DNA from: Furfurilactobacillus milii
GTDB lineage: Bacteria > Bacillota > Bacilli > Lactobacillales > Lactobacillaceae
NCBI RefSeq assembly: GCF_021654115.1
Contig: NZ_JAIWJF010000003.1
Span: 186,001-250,000 of the forward strand
Length of the DNA stretch: 64,000 nucleotides
Direction of reading: 5' to 3'
In this document: piece after piece, positions 49,605 to 59,583 of the stretch
How the letters are laid out: each line of letters opens with the position of its first letter
Numbering within the stretch: position 1 is the first letter of the stretch
Made by a program: the position numbers and the translations under genes
The notes under the pieces: generated by a model
The model's database searches: none
Told to the model about the DNA's origin: nothing
What the model saw: the letters and a program-made list of their open reading frames with translations, nothing else

Positions 49605-51380
49605 ATGGAACGAACGCAATACGCAGGTTTAATTGACGAAAGTTATGAAGGCCAGCAGGTTACCCTGTTTGGCTGGGTTCAAAAACGACGTGATTTAGGT
49701 AAGCTGATTTTTATCGACTTACGTGACCGCGAAGGACTAGTTCAGTTAGTATTCAGTGCCGCAAACAGTGAATCCGCTTTGAATTTAGCGGAACAGATGC
49801 GTAGTGAATATGTCATTAAGGTCAGCGGGGTTGTTAAGGCTCGCAGTGCCAAAGAAGTTAACCCAGACATGAAGACTGGGAAAGTTGAAATCGAAGTTAG
49901 CGATGCAACTATCTTGAACAAATCCAAGGTGCCACCATTTGATATTGCGGATGGTGTTGAAGCTTCCGAAGATTTAAAGCTGAAGTATCGTTACCTAGAT
50001 TTACGTCGGCCAGAAATGCAACGTGGTTTAATTTTGCGGAGTAAGATCACGCAAGCAGTTCACAGTTACTTTGATGAAAATGGTTTCATTGACATTGAAA
50101 CGCCAGACTTAACAAAGTCAACGCCAGAAGGTGCACGTGACTATCTTGTGCCAAGCCGGATTTACCCTGGTCACTTTTACGCATTGCCACAGTCACCACA
50201 GTTGTTCAAACAGCTGTTGATGGGTGCCGGTTTTGACCGTTATTATCAATTAGCCCGTTGTTTCCGGGATGAAGACTTACGTGGTGACCGCCAACCTGAA
50301 TTTACTCAGATTGATATGGAAACAAGCTTCATGAGCCAGCATGACATCATGGATATGACCGAAGGCTTAATTGCCCGCGTTATGAAGAACACGTTGAATT
50401 TAGACGTTAAGTTGCCATTCGACCGGATTACGTGGCAAGAATCCATGGACCGGTTTGGCACGGACCAGCCTGATTTACGGTTTGGTATGGAGTTAAAGGA
50501 CATTTCTGACATCGTGAAGGACAGTTCTTTCAAGGTCTTCAGTGGTGCCGTTGAAAATGGCGGCCAGGTTAAGGGGATTGCGGTACCTGGTGGTGCAGAT
50601 CATTATTCACGTAAGCAAATTGATGCCTTTACTGATTACATCAAACGTTTTGGTGCCAAAGGCTTGGCTTGGGCCAAAGTTGGCGCCGACGAATTCAGCG
50701 GTCCCGTTGCCAAGTTTGTTAATGACCAGTACAACGAAATCACGACTGCGATGGATGCTCATGAAGGCGACTTATTGCTGTTTGTCGCTGATCGTAGTAA
50801 GGTCGTTGCTGACAGCTTGTCATATTTGCGGGTAACGATTGCTAAAGAATTAGACATGATCGACCCTAAGAAGTTTGCTTTCCTTTGGATCATCGACTGG
50901 CCGTTGTTTGAATATGACGAAGGGGATCAACGTTGGGTACCAGCGCATCACCCATTCACCATGCCAAACGAAGGTGACGAGCACTTCTTAAATGAAGGTG
51001 AGAACCCTTACGAAGCGCATGCCCAAAGTTACGATATTATTTTGAATGGTTTGGAACTTGGTGGTGGTTCAATCCGTATCCACACACGTGAATTGCAAGA
51101 AAAGATGTTGAAGGCGCTAGGATTTACGCCTGAACGTGCCAATGCTCAGTTTGGTTTCTTACTAACCGCATTGGATTACGGTTTTCCACCGCATGGTGGT
51201 CTGGCTATCGGTCTTGACCGGTTTGCACGACTTTTGGCAGGCTCAGACAACATTCGTGAAGTCATTGCCTTCCCGAAGAACTCGAAAGCGACTGAACCAA
51301 TGACTGAAGCCCCAAGTCCAGTTGCTGACAAACAATTGGAAGAATTGTATCTGAATGTGACTGAGAAAGACAAAGAGTAA
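49605..51380 (+). CDS. aspS: Aspartyl-tRNA synthetase, bacterial type
   Basis: Charges tRNA-Asp. The 591-residue protein has the N-terminal OB anticodon-binding domain (1-105), the class II core with motif 2 in [18 protein letters not shown] (about 217-234), the bacterial GAD insertion (about 290-410) and motif 3 near [13 protein letters not shown]. This is the bacterial form; discriminating versus tRNA-Asn-tolerant specificity cannot be told by eye. ATG 49605 follows AAGGAGAG. Confidence 0.97.
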   Translation: MERTQYAGLIDESYEGQQVTLFGWVQKRRDLGKLIFIDLRDREGLVQLVFSAANSESALNLAEQMRSEYVIKVSGVVKARSAKEVNPDMKTGKVEIEVSDATILNKSKVPPFDIADGVEASEDLKLKYRYLDLRRPEMQRGLILRSKITQAVHSYFDENGFIDIETPDLTKSTPEGARDYLVPSRIYPGHFYALPQSPQLFKQLLMGAGFDRYYQLARCFRDEDLRGDRQPEFTQIDMETSFMSQHDIMDMTEGLIARVMKNTLNLDVKLPFDRITWQESMDRFGTDQPDLRFGMELKDISDIVKDSSFKVFSGAVENGGQVKGIAVPGGADHYSRKQIDAFTDYIKRFGAKGLAWAKVGADEFSGPVAKFVNDQYNEITTAMDAHEGDLLLFVADRSKVVADSLSYLRVTIAKELDMIDPKKFAFLWIIDWPLFEYDEGDQRWVPAHHPFTMPNEGDEHFLNEGENPYEAHAQSYDIILNGLELGGGSIRIHTRELQEKMLKALGFTPERANAQFGFLLTALDYGFPPHGGLAIGLDRFARLLAGSDNIREVIAFPKNSKATEPMTEAPSPVADKQLEELYLNVTEKDKE

Positions 51381-51552
51381 ACAATTTTGAGATCGTTGGC
51401 TGTTTGATACTGCCGGATGCCGCTTACGGTTGTCAACAGTGACACGCTTCAGCTAATTTGATTTATCGCAACTGGCAGTAGTAGTTTGCTCAACATTTGA
51501 CTACGACGGGCCGTATAAAGCTGTTTGTATTTCGACATTTGGTTCATATTTC

Positions 51553-51596
51553 AAAAAAATTAGTGATGGCAGTTTACTGCTTTCACTAATTTTTTT
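51553..51596 (+). terminator. Terminator after aspS
   Basis: AAAAAAATTAGTGA (51553-51566) pairs perfectly with 51583-51596, with an inner GCAGT/ACTGC hairpin. The T-run is built into the stem. It lies about 170 bases after the aspS stop. The bases between hold no gene. Confidence 0.88.
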
Positions 51597-51749
51597 ATAT
51601 CCAACACCACACATGACAAAGGTTCAGTTGCTGAGAAAGTTAAAGACAACAGAATTTCATTACTTTGATTAATAAGCATTCAGTTTCACAATGCTGAATC
51701 TTGTTGTGGTGGGCTACAGGTGTGTGATTTTCATGTCAAAAGGAGTGGA

Positions 51750-51917
51750 GCCAGTGAGAGACATAGTTTCGTGTCGACAACACTTATGGCCTGAATTTTG
51801 GCCATGTAGTGTTGTGGGACGACTTCTGAGATGCGAACTTCAGCTCAGAATCGAGGATGAAAACCGCGGGTTGAGCGGGTTGAATCCGGTCCTCATGAAA
51901 CGGCGTCTCTCACTGGC
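51750..51917. ncRNA. Candidate structured RNA of unknown class
   Basis: The ends form a perfect 13-bp helix: GCCAGTGAGAGAC (51750-51762) with 51905-51917. After a 3x3 loop an 8-bp helix follows (51766-51773 with 51894-51901, one wobble). It encloses hairpin A (51777-51784/51808-51815 plus 51786-51791/51800-51805), hairpin B (TTCTGAG 51824-51830 / 51844-51850) and hairpin C (GAGGA 51853-51857 / TCCTC 51890-51894 plus CCG/CGG). Strand is uncertain; plus is assumed. An 81-codon open frame overlaps but lacks good gene features. No tmRNA, RNase P, SRP or known riboswitch motif is recognised. It might be a regulatory RNA or a small inverted-repeat mobile element. Confidence 0.55.
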
Positions 51918-52018
51918 GGAACGGCAGTTATTTTAAATTTAATTATTTAAACATCAACGTATTCAGCGAATTACAGGCATATCAACAATATTCGCGGATT
52001 TATTAATACCGGATTATG

Positions 52019-52047
52019 TTGCTTGATTGTGTGAAATTCTTTACAAT
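52019..52047 (+). promoter_or_regulatory. Promoter of the FMN reductase pair
   Basis: TTGCTT (52019-52024), 17 bases, TACAAT (52042-52047). It lies about 100 bases downstream of the structured RNA candidate, so that element is not part of this message. Confidence 0.75.
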
Positions 52048-52120
52048 AGTGATGGCAGTCGTCATGAACGATATTGCACAAATGACGATTAAGTTTACCG
52101 AAATAGAAGGGATCTTCAAC

Positions 52121-52729
52121 ATGAATAAATATATTGCTTTAGTTGGAACCAATTCGGATAAATCAACAAACCGTGAATTGCTCCAATTTATGAAGCGACA
52201 CTATGCTGATCAGGCCGACATTGAAGTGGTAGAAATTAAAGGCTTACCCGTCTTTAATAAACCAGACAACATGAAAGTGCCTGATGCAGCCTTAGCCATC
52301 GCTGATAAGATTGATCAGTCAGATGGTGTCATTATCAGTACACCTGAATACGATCATTCTGTTCCAGCAGCTTTAATGAATGTACTTGAATGGTTATCTT
52401 ACGGAATCCATCCGTTTGTGGACAAACCGGTGATGATTACCGGGTCTTCGTATGGTGCACTTGGTTCTTCAAGAGCCCAAGGACACTTGCGCATCATTTT
52501 GGACTCACCAGAATTGCGGGCACGCATTATGCCAAGTTCAGAATTCTTGTTGGATCATTCCTTGCAAGCGTTCGATGACGACGGAAATTTGTTAGACCAA
52601 GAAAAGTTGAGCAAACTTGATGGGTTGTTTGCCGATTTCCAAACATTTGTTGGTTTGGCCAAGCAGCTTAACCACGCAACAAGCATCAATCGCCAAGAAG
52701 CAAGCGACTATTCTTGGGACAAACAGTAA
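52121..52729 (+). CDS. NADPH-dependent FMN reductase-like flavoprotein
   Basis: A 202-residue flavodoxin-fold reductase that uses FMN and NAD(P)H. It begins YIALVGTNSDKSTNRELLQF (phosphate-binding loop) and has the STPEYDHSVPAALMNVLEWL segment (P-E-Y-N/D motif for flavin) and GSSYGALGSSRAQ. Relatives reduce quinones, chromate, azo dyes or fumarate-pathway partners, and the substrate here is unknown. ATG 52121 follows AAGGGAT; the upstream frame from 52016 includes the promoter. It is paralogous to the next gene and co-transcribed with it. Confidence 0.88.
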   Translation: MNKYIALVGTNSDKSTNRELLQFMKRHYADQADIEVVEIKGLPVFNKPDNMKVPDAALAIADKIDQSDGVIISTPEYDHSVPAALMNVLEWLSYGIHPFVDKPVMITGSSYGALGSSRAQGHLRIILDSPELRARIMPSSEFLLDHSLQAFDDDGNLLDQEKLSKLDGLFADFQTFVGLAKQLNHATSINRQEASDYSWDKQ

Positions 52730-52764
52730 CGTGACTCAAGCGAGTGATTAGGAGACGACAAATA

Positions 52765-54123
52765 ATGAAACTTGTAGGAATTGCCGGTTCGGTAGCGGAC
52801 CATTCTTATAACCGGATGTTGTTGAAGTTTATCGCAAACCACTTCAGCGACACGGTTGATTTAGAAATTTTAGATATTAATGATGTGCCAATGTTTAATC
52901 AAAGCGATGATCAAACGGACAGTGAACCAATTGCCTACCTAACCCGAAAAATCAGTCAGGCGGACGGAGTTATTATTGCGACACCAGAGCATAATCACAC
53001 ACTAACGGCTAGTTTAAAGAGTGTTATTGAATGGTTATCATTCAATGTTCACCCATTTTCAGACAAACCGGTGATGATTGTTGGTGCTTCTTACTATGAC
53101 CAAGGTTCTTCGCGAGCTCAGTTGATGCTTCGCCAGATTTTGGAATCACCTGGTGTTAACGCCATTGTTATGCCCGGTAATGAATTTCTGCTGGCAGATG
53201 TTAAGCAAGCCTTTGATGAAAACGACAATTTGAAGGATGCCAACACCGTTAAGTTTCTTGGCAGTACGTTAGATAAGTTTGTTAAGTTTGTAAGGGTGAT
53301 TAATATGTTAAACGAACCTCAGCCAACTAGCGCTGAAGATGAAGACTTAACTGCTTCTAGCAAGATTGATACGACTGTCGAAGGCGTTGATATGGGCGCT
53401 GATGACTGGGTGGAACAGGCAGCCAAAAAGGTCAATGCCGTCGACGGTGATACGTACGTTAAACTCGACCGTGGCCTTTTAACAGTTGATCAGCTGAACG
53501 CATTTTTAAACTCAATGCCGATTGAATTGACGTACGCAGACAGTAACAATCAGTTCATTTACTACAACCACATGCTGCCCGCCGATAAAATGTTGGCACC
53601 GCGGACACCAGCCCAGGCAGGCGATCCAATGTCAATGGTTCATCCAGCTCGTGCTGTTAAGCATGTTAAAGAAGTAATTCACATGTTGCGGACTGGTCAA
53701 AGAGACGAAATTAAGATGCCAGTCCCAGGTAATGGACCGGATAAATACATTTTGCATGCTTATCGTGCGATGCGCGACAGCGAGAATAAATATCTTGGGA
53801 TTAATGAATACGTTGAAGATTTAATGCCAATGATCAAATGGTATTTGGCTAAGACCGGTCAGAAGTTAGTTGATGATCCAGATGCTGTAACCGGTGCATC
53901 AGCAGAAGCGGCTGACGCTTCGACAGGTGCCTCGTCAGCGGATGAACAGGCCGTTGCTCCGGCAACAGCCCCAGCAACGCCCGAAACTGATGCCAGCACT
54001 GGTGCATCCGAAGATGAGGAAGAACCAACGTCAGTAGCAAGTGCTGAACCAACATCAGCATCGACGGAAACAGCGGTTGATTCTGAGCCTGATGATGTCA
54101 CTGGCGCTTCAGAAGACGAATAG
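52765..54123 (+). CDS. FMN reductase with PAS-like domain and acidic TGAS-repeat tail
   Basis: A 452-residue multidomain paralogue. Residues 1-180 are an FMN-reductase domain ([36 protein letters not shown]). Residues about 245-365 resemble the PAS-like sensor domain found beside DUF438 ([44 protein letters not shown]). Residues 370-452 are an Ala/Ser/Thr/Glu/Asp-rich tail with four TGAS motifs (about 374, 387, 411, 446). The domain mix suggests redox sensing or a tethered reductase, which is inferred. ATG 52765 follows TAGGAG. Confidence 0.87.
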   Translation: MKLVGIAGSVADHSYNRMLLKFIANHFSDTVDLEILDINDVPMFNQSDDQTDSEPIAYLTRKISQADGVIIATPEHNHTLTASLKSVIEWLSFNVHPFSDKPVMIVGASYYDQGSSRAQLMLRQILESPGVNAIVMPGNEFLLADVKQAFDENDNLKDANTVKFLGSTLDKFVKFVRVINMLNEPQPTSAEDEDLTASSKIDTTVEGVDMGADDWVEQAAKKVNAVDGDTYVKLDRGLLTVDQLNAFLNSMPIELTYADSNNQFIYYNHMLPADKMLAPRTPAQAGDPMSMVHPARAVKHVKEVIHMLRTGQRDEIKMPVPGNGPDKYILHAYRAMRDSENKYLGINEYVEDLMPMIKWYLAKTGQKLVDDPDAVTGASAEAADASTGASSADEQAVAPATAPATPETDASTGASEDEEEPTSVASAEPTSASTETAVDSEPDDVTGASEDE

Positions 54124-54187
54124 TCTGTTTTCATTTAAGCTATTCCAATCCATTACACATTGATAAACGCTTTTATTAAACACAAAT

Positions 54188-54251
54188 AAAAATACCGTTC
54201 ATTCGTTGCTACAGATCAAAGATGATGTGTAGGCGAATGAGCGGTATTTTT
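54188..54251. terminator. Bidirectional terminator after the FMN reductase genes
   Basis: An 18-bp stem with one wobble (54188-54205 with 54234-54251), A-rich on one side and T-rich on the other, shared with the convergent membrane-protein gene. Confidence 0.88.
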
Positions 54252-54266
54252 GACGAGACATATTAA

Positions 54267-54881
54267 TTAAGGTTGATAACTGACTGTTTTAAGGATGTCA
54301 ACGGAACGTTGCTTGCCAGTTTTGGTCACTTCATGGCCACGTAATTGTTGTCCTTGCGTGCCGACTTTTGCGGTTACGGTTTTGGGTTGTGTTGACCAGC
54401 CTTTTGAGGTGATATGAACTTTGTAGGTAGCTGGGGTGAGCGGCTGATTATTATGAGTCAAAGCATTTGTTGACCACGCTTGGGATTTGACCGTTACATC
54501 ATCGCCGACAATTGTATCCCCGCGGCTAATGGTGACGTGTAGCTTTGTTTGATCCGGCAAATTAGTTGATCCTTTTAGCTGTACGCGACCCTTGTTATCT
54601 ACATTAAAGTGAAGTTTGGTACTAACATTAATAGCCGGTTTGCCCTTGCTTGTACTTAACCAAGTTTCGCCCACACCGGGATTTGAAGATGCAGGTGCCA
54701 TACCAGCAATCGTCCAAACAACGATGCAAACAAGGCTTAAAACAATCGCCAGAATGGTTTTAGTTCGTTTTTGCCAAGGACCGAAACGGAACATCACGTA
54801 AATTCCGGCCGGAAAGAAAATAATGGTTAGCACAATCCCAAACCACGGTTCTTTATAAAATTGATTTGCTTGCGTATTCAT
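54267..54881 (-). CDS. Membrane-anchored protein with extracytoplasmic beta-rich domain
   Basis: A 204-residue protein with two N-terminal hydrophobic helices (about 13-31 and 41-62) separated by a short basic loop, then a Ser/Thr-rich exposed part with repeated beta-strand-like segments (KLHFNVDNKGRVQLKGSTN, KVHITSKGW), probably Ig-like. It may lie on the cell surface. Function unknown. ATG 54881 follows GGAGG; the frame extension to 54926 is not used. Confidence 0.75.
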   Translation of the reverse strand: MNTQANQFYKEPWFGIVLTIIFFPAGIYVMFRFGPWQKRTKTILAIVLSLVCIVVWTIAGMAPASSNPGVGETWLSTSKGKPAINVSTKLHFNVDNKGRVQLKGSTNLPDQTKLHVTISRGDTIVGDDVTVKSQAWSTNALTHNNQPLTPATYKVHITSKGWSTQPKTVTAKVGTQGQQLRGHEVTKTGKQRSVDILKTVSYQP

Positions 54882-55026
54882 GAATACCTCCGGGTTAGTC
54901 AATCGTTTAAGTATACCATCAAACACTTGTGGAAACGGTTTCTGCTAAAAAAAGCGGCGATAAAAAAAGCGCCAGCGTGATGGGTTTGTTATAATTGGGG
55001 CACATTAAGACAAAGGACATTATTTT

Positions 55027-55902
55027 ATGAATGATTTGCAGCAATTAATTGAACGGCACCAGTATACGGGTCGGGTTGGCACGGCATTTATTTATTCGAT
55101 CTGTGTCTCAATCGCCCTAAATTTCTTTTGGAATCCCGGTCATATCTATTCTTCAGGAATTACAGGAGCGGCCCAGCTGGTTCACACGTTATCGACACGT
55201 TATCTTGGCGTGGACCTTGGCATTGGCGAGCTACTGTTTTTGCTTAATATTCCACTGTTCATTTTGGCGTGGATCAAGATTAGTCATCGATTTACGATTT
55301 TTACAATCATTGCCGTCGGGATGTCAACAGTGATGATTCGGGTGCTGCACCCCGTGACCTTAACAACAGATCCGATTATTTGTGCGATTTTTGGTGGTGC
55401 CGTTAATGGCTTCGGTACCGGCTTAGCCTTGCGTTACGGAATCTCTACCGGTGGGTTGGATATTTTAGGCATTGTGATCCGTCGGGCAACAGGTCGTAAA
55501 ATGGGGACCATTAACATGACCTTTAATGCCTTCATCATTGTTGCTGCCGGTTTTGTGTTTGGTTGGCCATACGCTTTTTATTCAGCAATTGGTATCTTCG
55601 TGAACGCGCGTGTTATGGATATGGTGTATACCCGTCAACAGCGGATGCAGGTGATGATTATTACGGATCGGCCCAAAACGGTCGTGGATTCGGTCCAACA
55701 TCACATTCGTCGTGGCATTACCATTGTGCATGGCGCCGAGGGAGCTTACAAACACAATAAGAAATCGATTTTATTTACAGTTATCTCTGGCTATGAAGTT
55801 GGTGAGCTGCAGGAGGCCATCAACGAATCGGATCCCAATTCATTTGTGTCGCTGAGTAATATTGTCAGGATTCTGGGGAATTTTTATGAGCCAAGGCTGT
55901 AA
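55027..55902 (+). CDS. YitT family membrane protein (DUF161/DUF2179)
   Basis: A 291-residue protein with five to six transmembrane helices (about 15-175), including SSGITGAAQL and RYGISTGGLDILG, and a C-terminal DUF2179 cytosolic domain (about 200-290) with RGITIVHGAEGAYKHNKKSI. The function of the family is not firmly known. ATG 55027 follows AAAGGA. It is on its own; nfo starts 33 bases later and may share the transcript. A TATAAT lies at 54990-54995 without a clear -35. Confidence 0.9.
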   Translation: MNDLQQLIERHQYTGRVGTAFIYSICVSIALNFFWNPGHIYSSGITGAAQLVHTLSTRYLGVDLGIGELLFLLNIPLFILAWIKISHRFTIFTIIAVGMSTVMIRVLHPVTLTTDPIICAIFGGAVNGFGTGLALRYGISTGGLDILGIVIRRATGRKMGTINMTFNAFIIVAAGFVFGWPYAFYSAIGIFVNARVMDMVYTRQQRMQVMIITDRPKTVVDSVQHHIRRGITIVHGAEGAYKHNKKSILFTVISGYEVGELQEAINESDPNSFVSLSNIVRILGNFYEPRL

Positions 55903-55935
55903 AAATTAGATATTCAAGTTTGAAGGGAGAAAATG

Positions 55936-56862
55936 ATGTTAGTCGGATCACACGTAAGCATGAGCGGTAAAAAAATGCTGTTGGGTTCTGCTGAAGAAGC
56001 AGCAAAATACGGTGCCAACACATTTATGATTTATACAGGGGCACCACAAAACACGCGTCGCAAGCCAATTGAGGAATTAAATATTGAAGCTGGCCACACG
56101 TTTATGGCGGCACACGATTTGGGTCACATTGTTGTCCATGCTCCCTATATTGTTAATCTTGGGAATACATTTAAGCCAGAAAGCTTTGCGTTTGCCGTTG
56201 ATTTTCTCAGGGAAGAGGTCAAACGTGCGGACGCACTGGGAGCAGAACAGATTGTCTTGCATCCAGGTGCTCACGTAGGTGCAGGTCCGCAAGCTGCCAT
56301 TCAATCAATTATTAAAGGCTTAAATGAGATTCTGACACCTGATCAGCATGCTCAGATTGCCATTGAAACCATGGCTGGCAAAGGTACCGAAGTTGGCATT
56401 ACGTTTGATCAAATTGCTGAGATGATTGATGGCGTCACGCTAAATGATAAGCTGTCTGTCTGCTTTGACACTTGTCATACCAGCGATGCGGGCTATGATA
56501 TTAAGGGTGATTTTGATGGTGTAATGAACGACTTTGATCAGATTATTGGTTTAGATCGATTAAAAGTTATTCACTTAAATGACTCGAAAAATCCTCAAGG
56601 GGCGCACAAGGATCGCCATACCAACTTAGGATATGGTACGATTGGTTTCGATCGTTTGAATCAAATTGCCCACGATGAACGATTTGTTAACGTGCCAAAA
56701 ATTATGGAGACGCCATACGTTGCCGTGGATCCTGAGAATAAGCCAAAGGATAAACGGGCACCATATGGCTACGAAATTGCCGAATTAAAAGCTGGCAAAT
56801 TTAATGATCATCTTGTTAGTGACATTACACATGACCGTCCTTACGATGAATTTTTAAATTAA
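55936..56862 (+). CDS. nfo: Endonuclease IV (apurinic/apyrimidinic endonuclease)
   Basis: Nfo cuts DNA 5' to abasic sites in base-excision repair, using three zinc ions. The 308-residue TIM-barrel protein shows GSHVSMSG, the metal ligands in [44 protein letters not shown] and ETPY. ATG 55936 is five bases from GGGAGA; ATG 55933 is the alternative. The family usually has 270-310 residues. Confidence 0.95.
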   Translation: MLVGSHVSMSGKKMLLGSAEEAAKYGANTFMIYTGAPQNTRRKPIEELNIEAGHTFMAAHDLGHIVVHAPYIVNLGNTFKPESFAFAVDFLREEVKRADALGAEQIVLHPGAHVGAGPQAAIQSIIKGLNEILTPDQHAQIAIETMAGKGTEVGITFDQIAEMIDGVTLNDKLSVCFDTCHTSDAGYDIKGDFDGVMNDFDQIIGLDRLKVIHLNDSKNPQGAHKDRHTNLGYGTIGFDRLNQIAHDERFVNVPKIMETPYVAVDPENKPKDKRAPYGYEIAELKAGKFNDHLVSDITHDRPYDEFLN

Positions 56863-56992
56863 TCGCATTTTTCTGAAATAAATCGGCTCGAATAATTGAC
56901 GAAGGTCAAAGGTTTCTGTATACTTCTTTAAGGACAGTTAAGTGCAGAACGTACAAAACCGTTACTAAACGCTCGAAGGGAGGGGATTTCAA

Positions 56993-57181
56993 ATGGCAAA
57001 GACAGTTGTTCGCAAGAACGAATCCTTAGATGATGCTCTCCGGCGTTTCAAACGGACCGTTTCGAAGAACGGGACCCTTCAAGAATACCGCAAACGGGAA
57101 TTCTATGAAAAGCCAAGTGTTAAGCGTAAGCTTAAGTCAGAGGCTGCGCGTAAGCGTAAGAACAAGAAGAGTCGTTTCTAA
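56993..57181 (+). CDS. rpsU: 30S ribosomal protein S21
   Basis: A 62-residue, very basic small-subunit protein. It has [19 protein letters not shown] and the Arg/Lys-rich C-terminal [10 protein letters not shown]. Length and sequence are as in other Firmicutes. ATG 56993 lies after GGGAGGGG. A terminator follows and yqeY starts about 98 bases later, the usual rpsU-yqeY pairing. Confidence 0.96.
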   Translation: MAKTVVRKNESLDDALRRFKRTVSKNGTLQEYRKREFYEKPSVKRKLKSEAARKRKNKKSRF

Positions 57182-57192
57182 TTGTGAAAGTG

Positions 57193-57219
57193 AACGTCAG
57201 CTTAGGCTGGCGTTTTTTT
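57193..57219 (+). terminator. Terminator after rpsU
   Basis: AACGTCAGC (57193-57201) / GCTGGCGTT (57206-57214), one wobble, loop TTAG, seven Ts. Confidence 0.9.
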
Positions 57220-57278
57220 CTGTCCAAGAAGCGGTATACTACACTCAGTGACTGAATAATTTGGAGGTATGAGGAATT

Positions 57279-57722
57279 ATGGATTTGTTATCTCAATTGA
57301 ATGAAGATTTGAAGACGGCCATGAAGGCACGCAACAAATTAGAATTAAACGTTATCCGTTCATTGAAGACGGGTGTTATGAACGAAAAGATTGAACTGGG
57401 TCACGATTTAACGCCAGACGAAGAAGTCGCAGTGGTTTCTCGTGGGTTAAAGCAGCGTAAGGAATCATTGACCGAATTTGAAAAGGCGGATCGTCAAGAC
57501 TTGGCAGACGATACCAAAGCAGAGATTGCGATTGTTGAAAAATACATGCCCGCTCAAATGAGTGAAGATGAAATCAACAATGTTGTCAAAGAAACGGCGC
57601 AACAAGTTGGCGCAACAAGCAAGGCTGACTTTGGTAAGCTGATGGGTGCTGTGATGCCTAAAGTTAAGGGTAAGGCAGACGGTAAGTTGGTTAACCAGGC
57701 AGTTAAAAACCTGTTAAGTTAA
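57279..57722 (+). CDS. yqeY: GatB/YqeY domain protein
   Basis: A 147-residue protein with the YqeY fold related to the C-terminal part of GatB. Visible features are LKTAMKARNKLELNVIRSLK at the N-terminus and KADFGKLMGAVMPKVKGKADG near the end (helical tRNA-binding-type domain). A role in tRNA-related amidation is suspected for the family but not established. ATG 57279 follows TTGGAGG. Confidence 0.94.
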   Translation: MDLLSQLNEDLKTAMKARNKLELNVIRSLKTGVMNEKIELGHDLTPDEEVAVVSRGLKQRKESLTEFEKADRQDLADDTKAEIAIVEKYMPAQMSEDEINNVVKETAQQVGATSKADFGKLMGAVMPKVKGKADGKLVNQAVKNLLS

Positions 57723-57776
57723 TTTCGTTTGTGCCCAGGTTACTGAACAAAGTTTATTGAAATGAGCAATTAATGG

Positions 57777-57812
57777 AATCCTTATTCTCATATTTGGGAA
57801 TGAGGATTTTTT
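57777..57812 (+). terminator. Terminator after yqeY
   Basis: An 11-base stem (AATCCTTATTC 57777-57787 / GAATGAGGATT 57798-57808, one wobble) and six Ts. Confidence 0.88.
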
Positions 57813-57869
57813 GGTTGTTTGGTCAAAAAGGGTGTTGTAATAACACTAGCCACAAGCATTACAGAATGT

Positions 57870-57897
57870 TTGTGCTGGTGGTCGATTATGATAAAAT
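57870..57897 (+). promoter_or_regulatory. Promoter of phoH-ybeY-dgkA
   Basis: TTGTGC (57870-57875), 16 bases, TAAAAT (57892-57897). A leader of about 155 bases to the TTG start follows; no gene is seen in it, only small hairpins. Confidence 0.65.
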
Positions 57898-58059
57898 AGA
57901 CATTGTACAGCGTTATCTAATTATGATCTAAAGATTTCAATGTGGTCATCTGCGATTTAACAATTAAACGATGATCATGGTTGACAGTATGGCGTAGTGA
58001 GCCAGTCTTTAGACATAAATCAAAAATAAAGTAAGGAACAGCAAAGGAGCGAAACATCT

Positions 58060-59037
58060 TTGGCAGAAAACCAGTTTGCATTTGAACGACAGTTCCGTTT
58101 GTCCACACCGGATTTAGAAGCTGGCCTAGTTGGCGCTAATGACGCCAATTTACGCTTGCTGGAGGAAGGCCTGAATGTTAATATTCACGCCTTTGGCGAT
58201 ACAATTACTGTATCCGGGGATGAAGAACAGTCCGTGGATCGCACAATTAAAATTATTGATAACCTGGTTCAGTTAATTAAAAGTGGCATTACGTTAAACA
58301 GTACCGATGTCGTGTCGGCCATGAAAATGGCAGAACGTGGTACATTGGAGTATTTTCAGGACTTGTACAAACAAACCTTGATTAAGGATGATCATGGACG
58401 GGCAATTCGGGTCAAAAACTATGGTCAACGGCAGTACGTTCAATCGATTAGCCATAACGACATTACGTTTGGTATTGGCCCAGCTGGGACGGGGAAAACT
58501 TTCTTGGCAGTGGTAATGGCCGTCGCCGCTCTGAAACGGGGGGATGTTGAAAAAATCATCCTAACGCGGCCCGCTGTTGAAGCCGGTGAAAGCCTTGGCT
58601 TTTTGCCTGGCGATTTAAAGGAAAAAGTTGATCCATATTTGCGCCCAATTTATGACGCACTTTATCAAATTCTTGGTTCAGAACATACACAACGTTTGTT
58701 AGACCGAGAAGTGATTGAAATTGCGCCGCTTGCTTATATGCGTGGTCGTACTTTAGATGCAGCGTTTGTCATTTTGGATGAGGCTCAAAATACGACTAAT
58801 GCGCAGATGAAGATGTTCTTGACTCGTCTAGGGTTTGGCTCAAAGATGATTGTGAACGGGGACATTTCCCAAATTGACCTACCACGTGGGAAACATTCGG
58901 GACTGGTTGACGCTCAGAATTTGTTGCAAAACATTAACCACATTGGTTTTGTTTCGTTTAATGCAGATGATGTGGTTCGTCACCCAGTCGTTGCCAGCAT
59001 CATTAACGCCTATGAAAACCAACCCACACAGGACTAA
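58060..59037 (+). CDS. phoH: PhoH-like ATPase
   Basis: A 325-residue P-loop protein of the PhoH/PhoL family. An N-terminal KH-like segment (about 10-75) is followed by the ATPase core with GIGPAGTGKTFLAV (Walker A, about 138-151), LTRPAVEAGESLGFLPGD and VILDEAQNTT (Walker B). PhoH proteins are thought to act in RNA metabolism, and its association with ybeY supports that. The start is TTG 58060 with AAAGGAG about ten bases upstream. Confidence 0.93.
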   Translation: MAENQFAFERQFRLSTPDLEAGLVGANDANLRLLEEGLNVNIHAFGDTITVSGDEEQSVDRTIKIIDNLVQLIKSGITLNSTDVVSAMKMAERGTLEYFQDLYKQTLIKDDHGRAIRVKNYGQRQYVQSISHNDITFGIGPAGTGKTFLAVVMAVAALKRGDVEKIILTRPAVEAGESLGFLPGDLKEKVDPYLRPIYDALYQILGSEHTQRLLDREVIEIAPLAYMRGRTLDAAFVILDEAQNTTNAQMKMFLTRLGFGSKMIVNGDISQIDLPRGKHSGLVDAQNLLQNINHIGFVSFNADDVVRHPVVASIINAYENQPTQD

Positions 59038-59100
59038 ACTAATAATGTGTTAATCTACAGATACGGTCAGATAATCAAATTAACGGAGTGAAGAATAAAC

Positions 59101-59583
59101 ATGGATCTTGAGATAGTTGATCAAACGGAACAAGGCGTGCCTGAAGAACGCGTCACAATGGTTCGCGAAATCCTTGAATTTGCCGGGAAGACAATTAAAT
59201 TACCAGAGAATACGGAAATGTCCTTAACATTCATGAACAATGAAGGAATTCGAAAGTTGAATCGCGACTATCGTGGTGTTGATAAAGCAACGGACGTGAT
59301 TAGTTTTGCCATTGAAGAGGATCCAGACGACGAAGATGAGATTGTCATGGACGATGAGCTACGTCAGGAAATTCCGATGAATATTGGGGACATTATGATC
59401 TCCGTTGACAAAGTTGCTGACCAGGCGGAATACCTTGGGCACTCTTATGATCGCGAATTAGGTTTCTTAGCGGTTCATGGGTTTCTGCATTTAAACGGAT
59501 ACGATCACATGGAACCAGCTGATGAAAAAGTGATGTTTGATTTACAACGAAAGATCTTGGACGATTATGGCCTCACCAGATAA
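59101..59583 (+). CDS. ybeY: Endoribonuclease YbeY (rRNA maturation)
   Basis: A zinc-dependent RNase that processes the 16S rRNA 3' end. The 160-residue protein has RGVDKATDVISF (about 60-71), GDIMIS and the metal-binding HGFLHLNGYDH (His at first, fifth and last positions, about 130-140). ATG 59101 follows CGGAGTG. Its 3' end overlaps the dgkA start by 17 bases. Confidence 0.96.
   Translation: MDLEIVDQTEQGVPEERVTMVREILEFAGKTIKLPENTEMSLTFMNNEGIRKLNRDYRGVDKATDVISFAIEEDPDDEDEIVMDDELRQEIPMNIGDIMISVDKVADQAEYLGHSYDRELGFLAVHGFLHLNGYDHMEPADEKVMFDLQRKILDDYGLTR

Noticed and set aside
51750-51917. 6S RNA interpretation
   Set aside because: 6S RNA should form one long helix with a central bubble. Here strong side hairpins branch from the closing helix, so the class was not assigned.
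51691-51936. 81-codon open frame across the structured segment
   Set aside because: No clear ribosome site, the sequence is rich in perfect inverted repeats, and the product shows no protein-like pattern. The fold explains it better.
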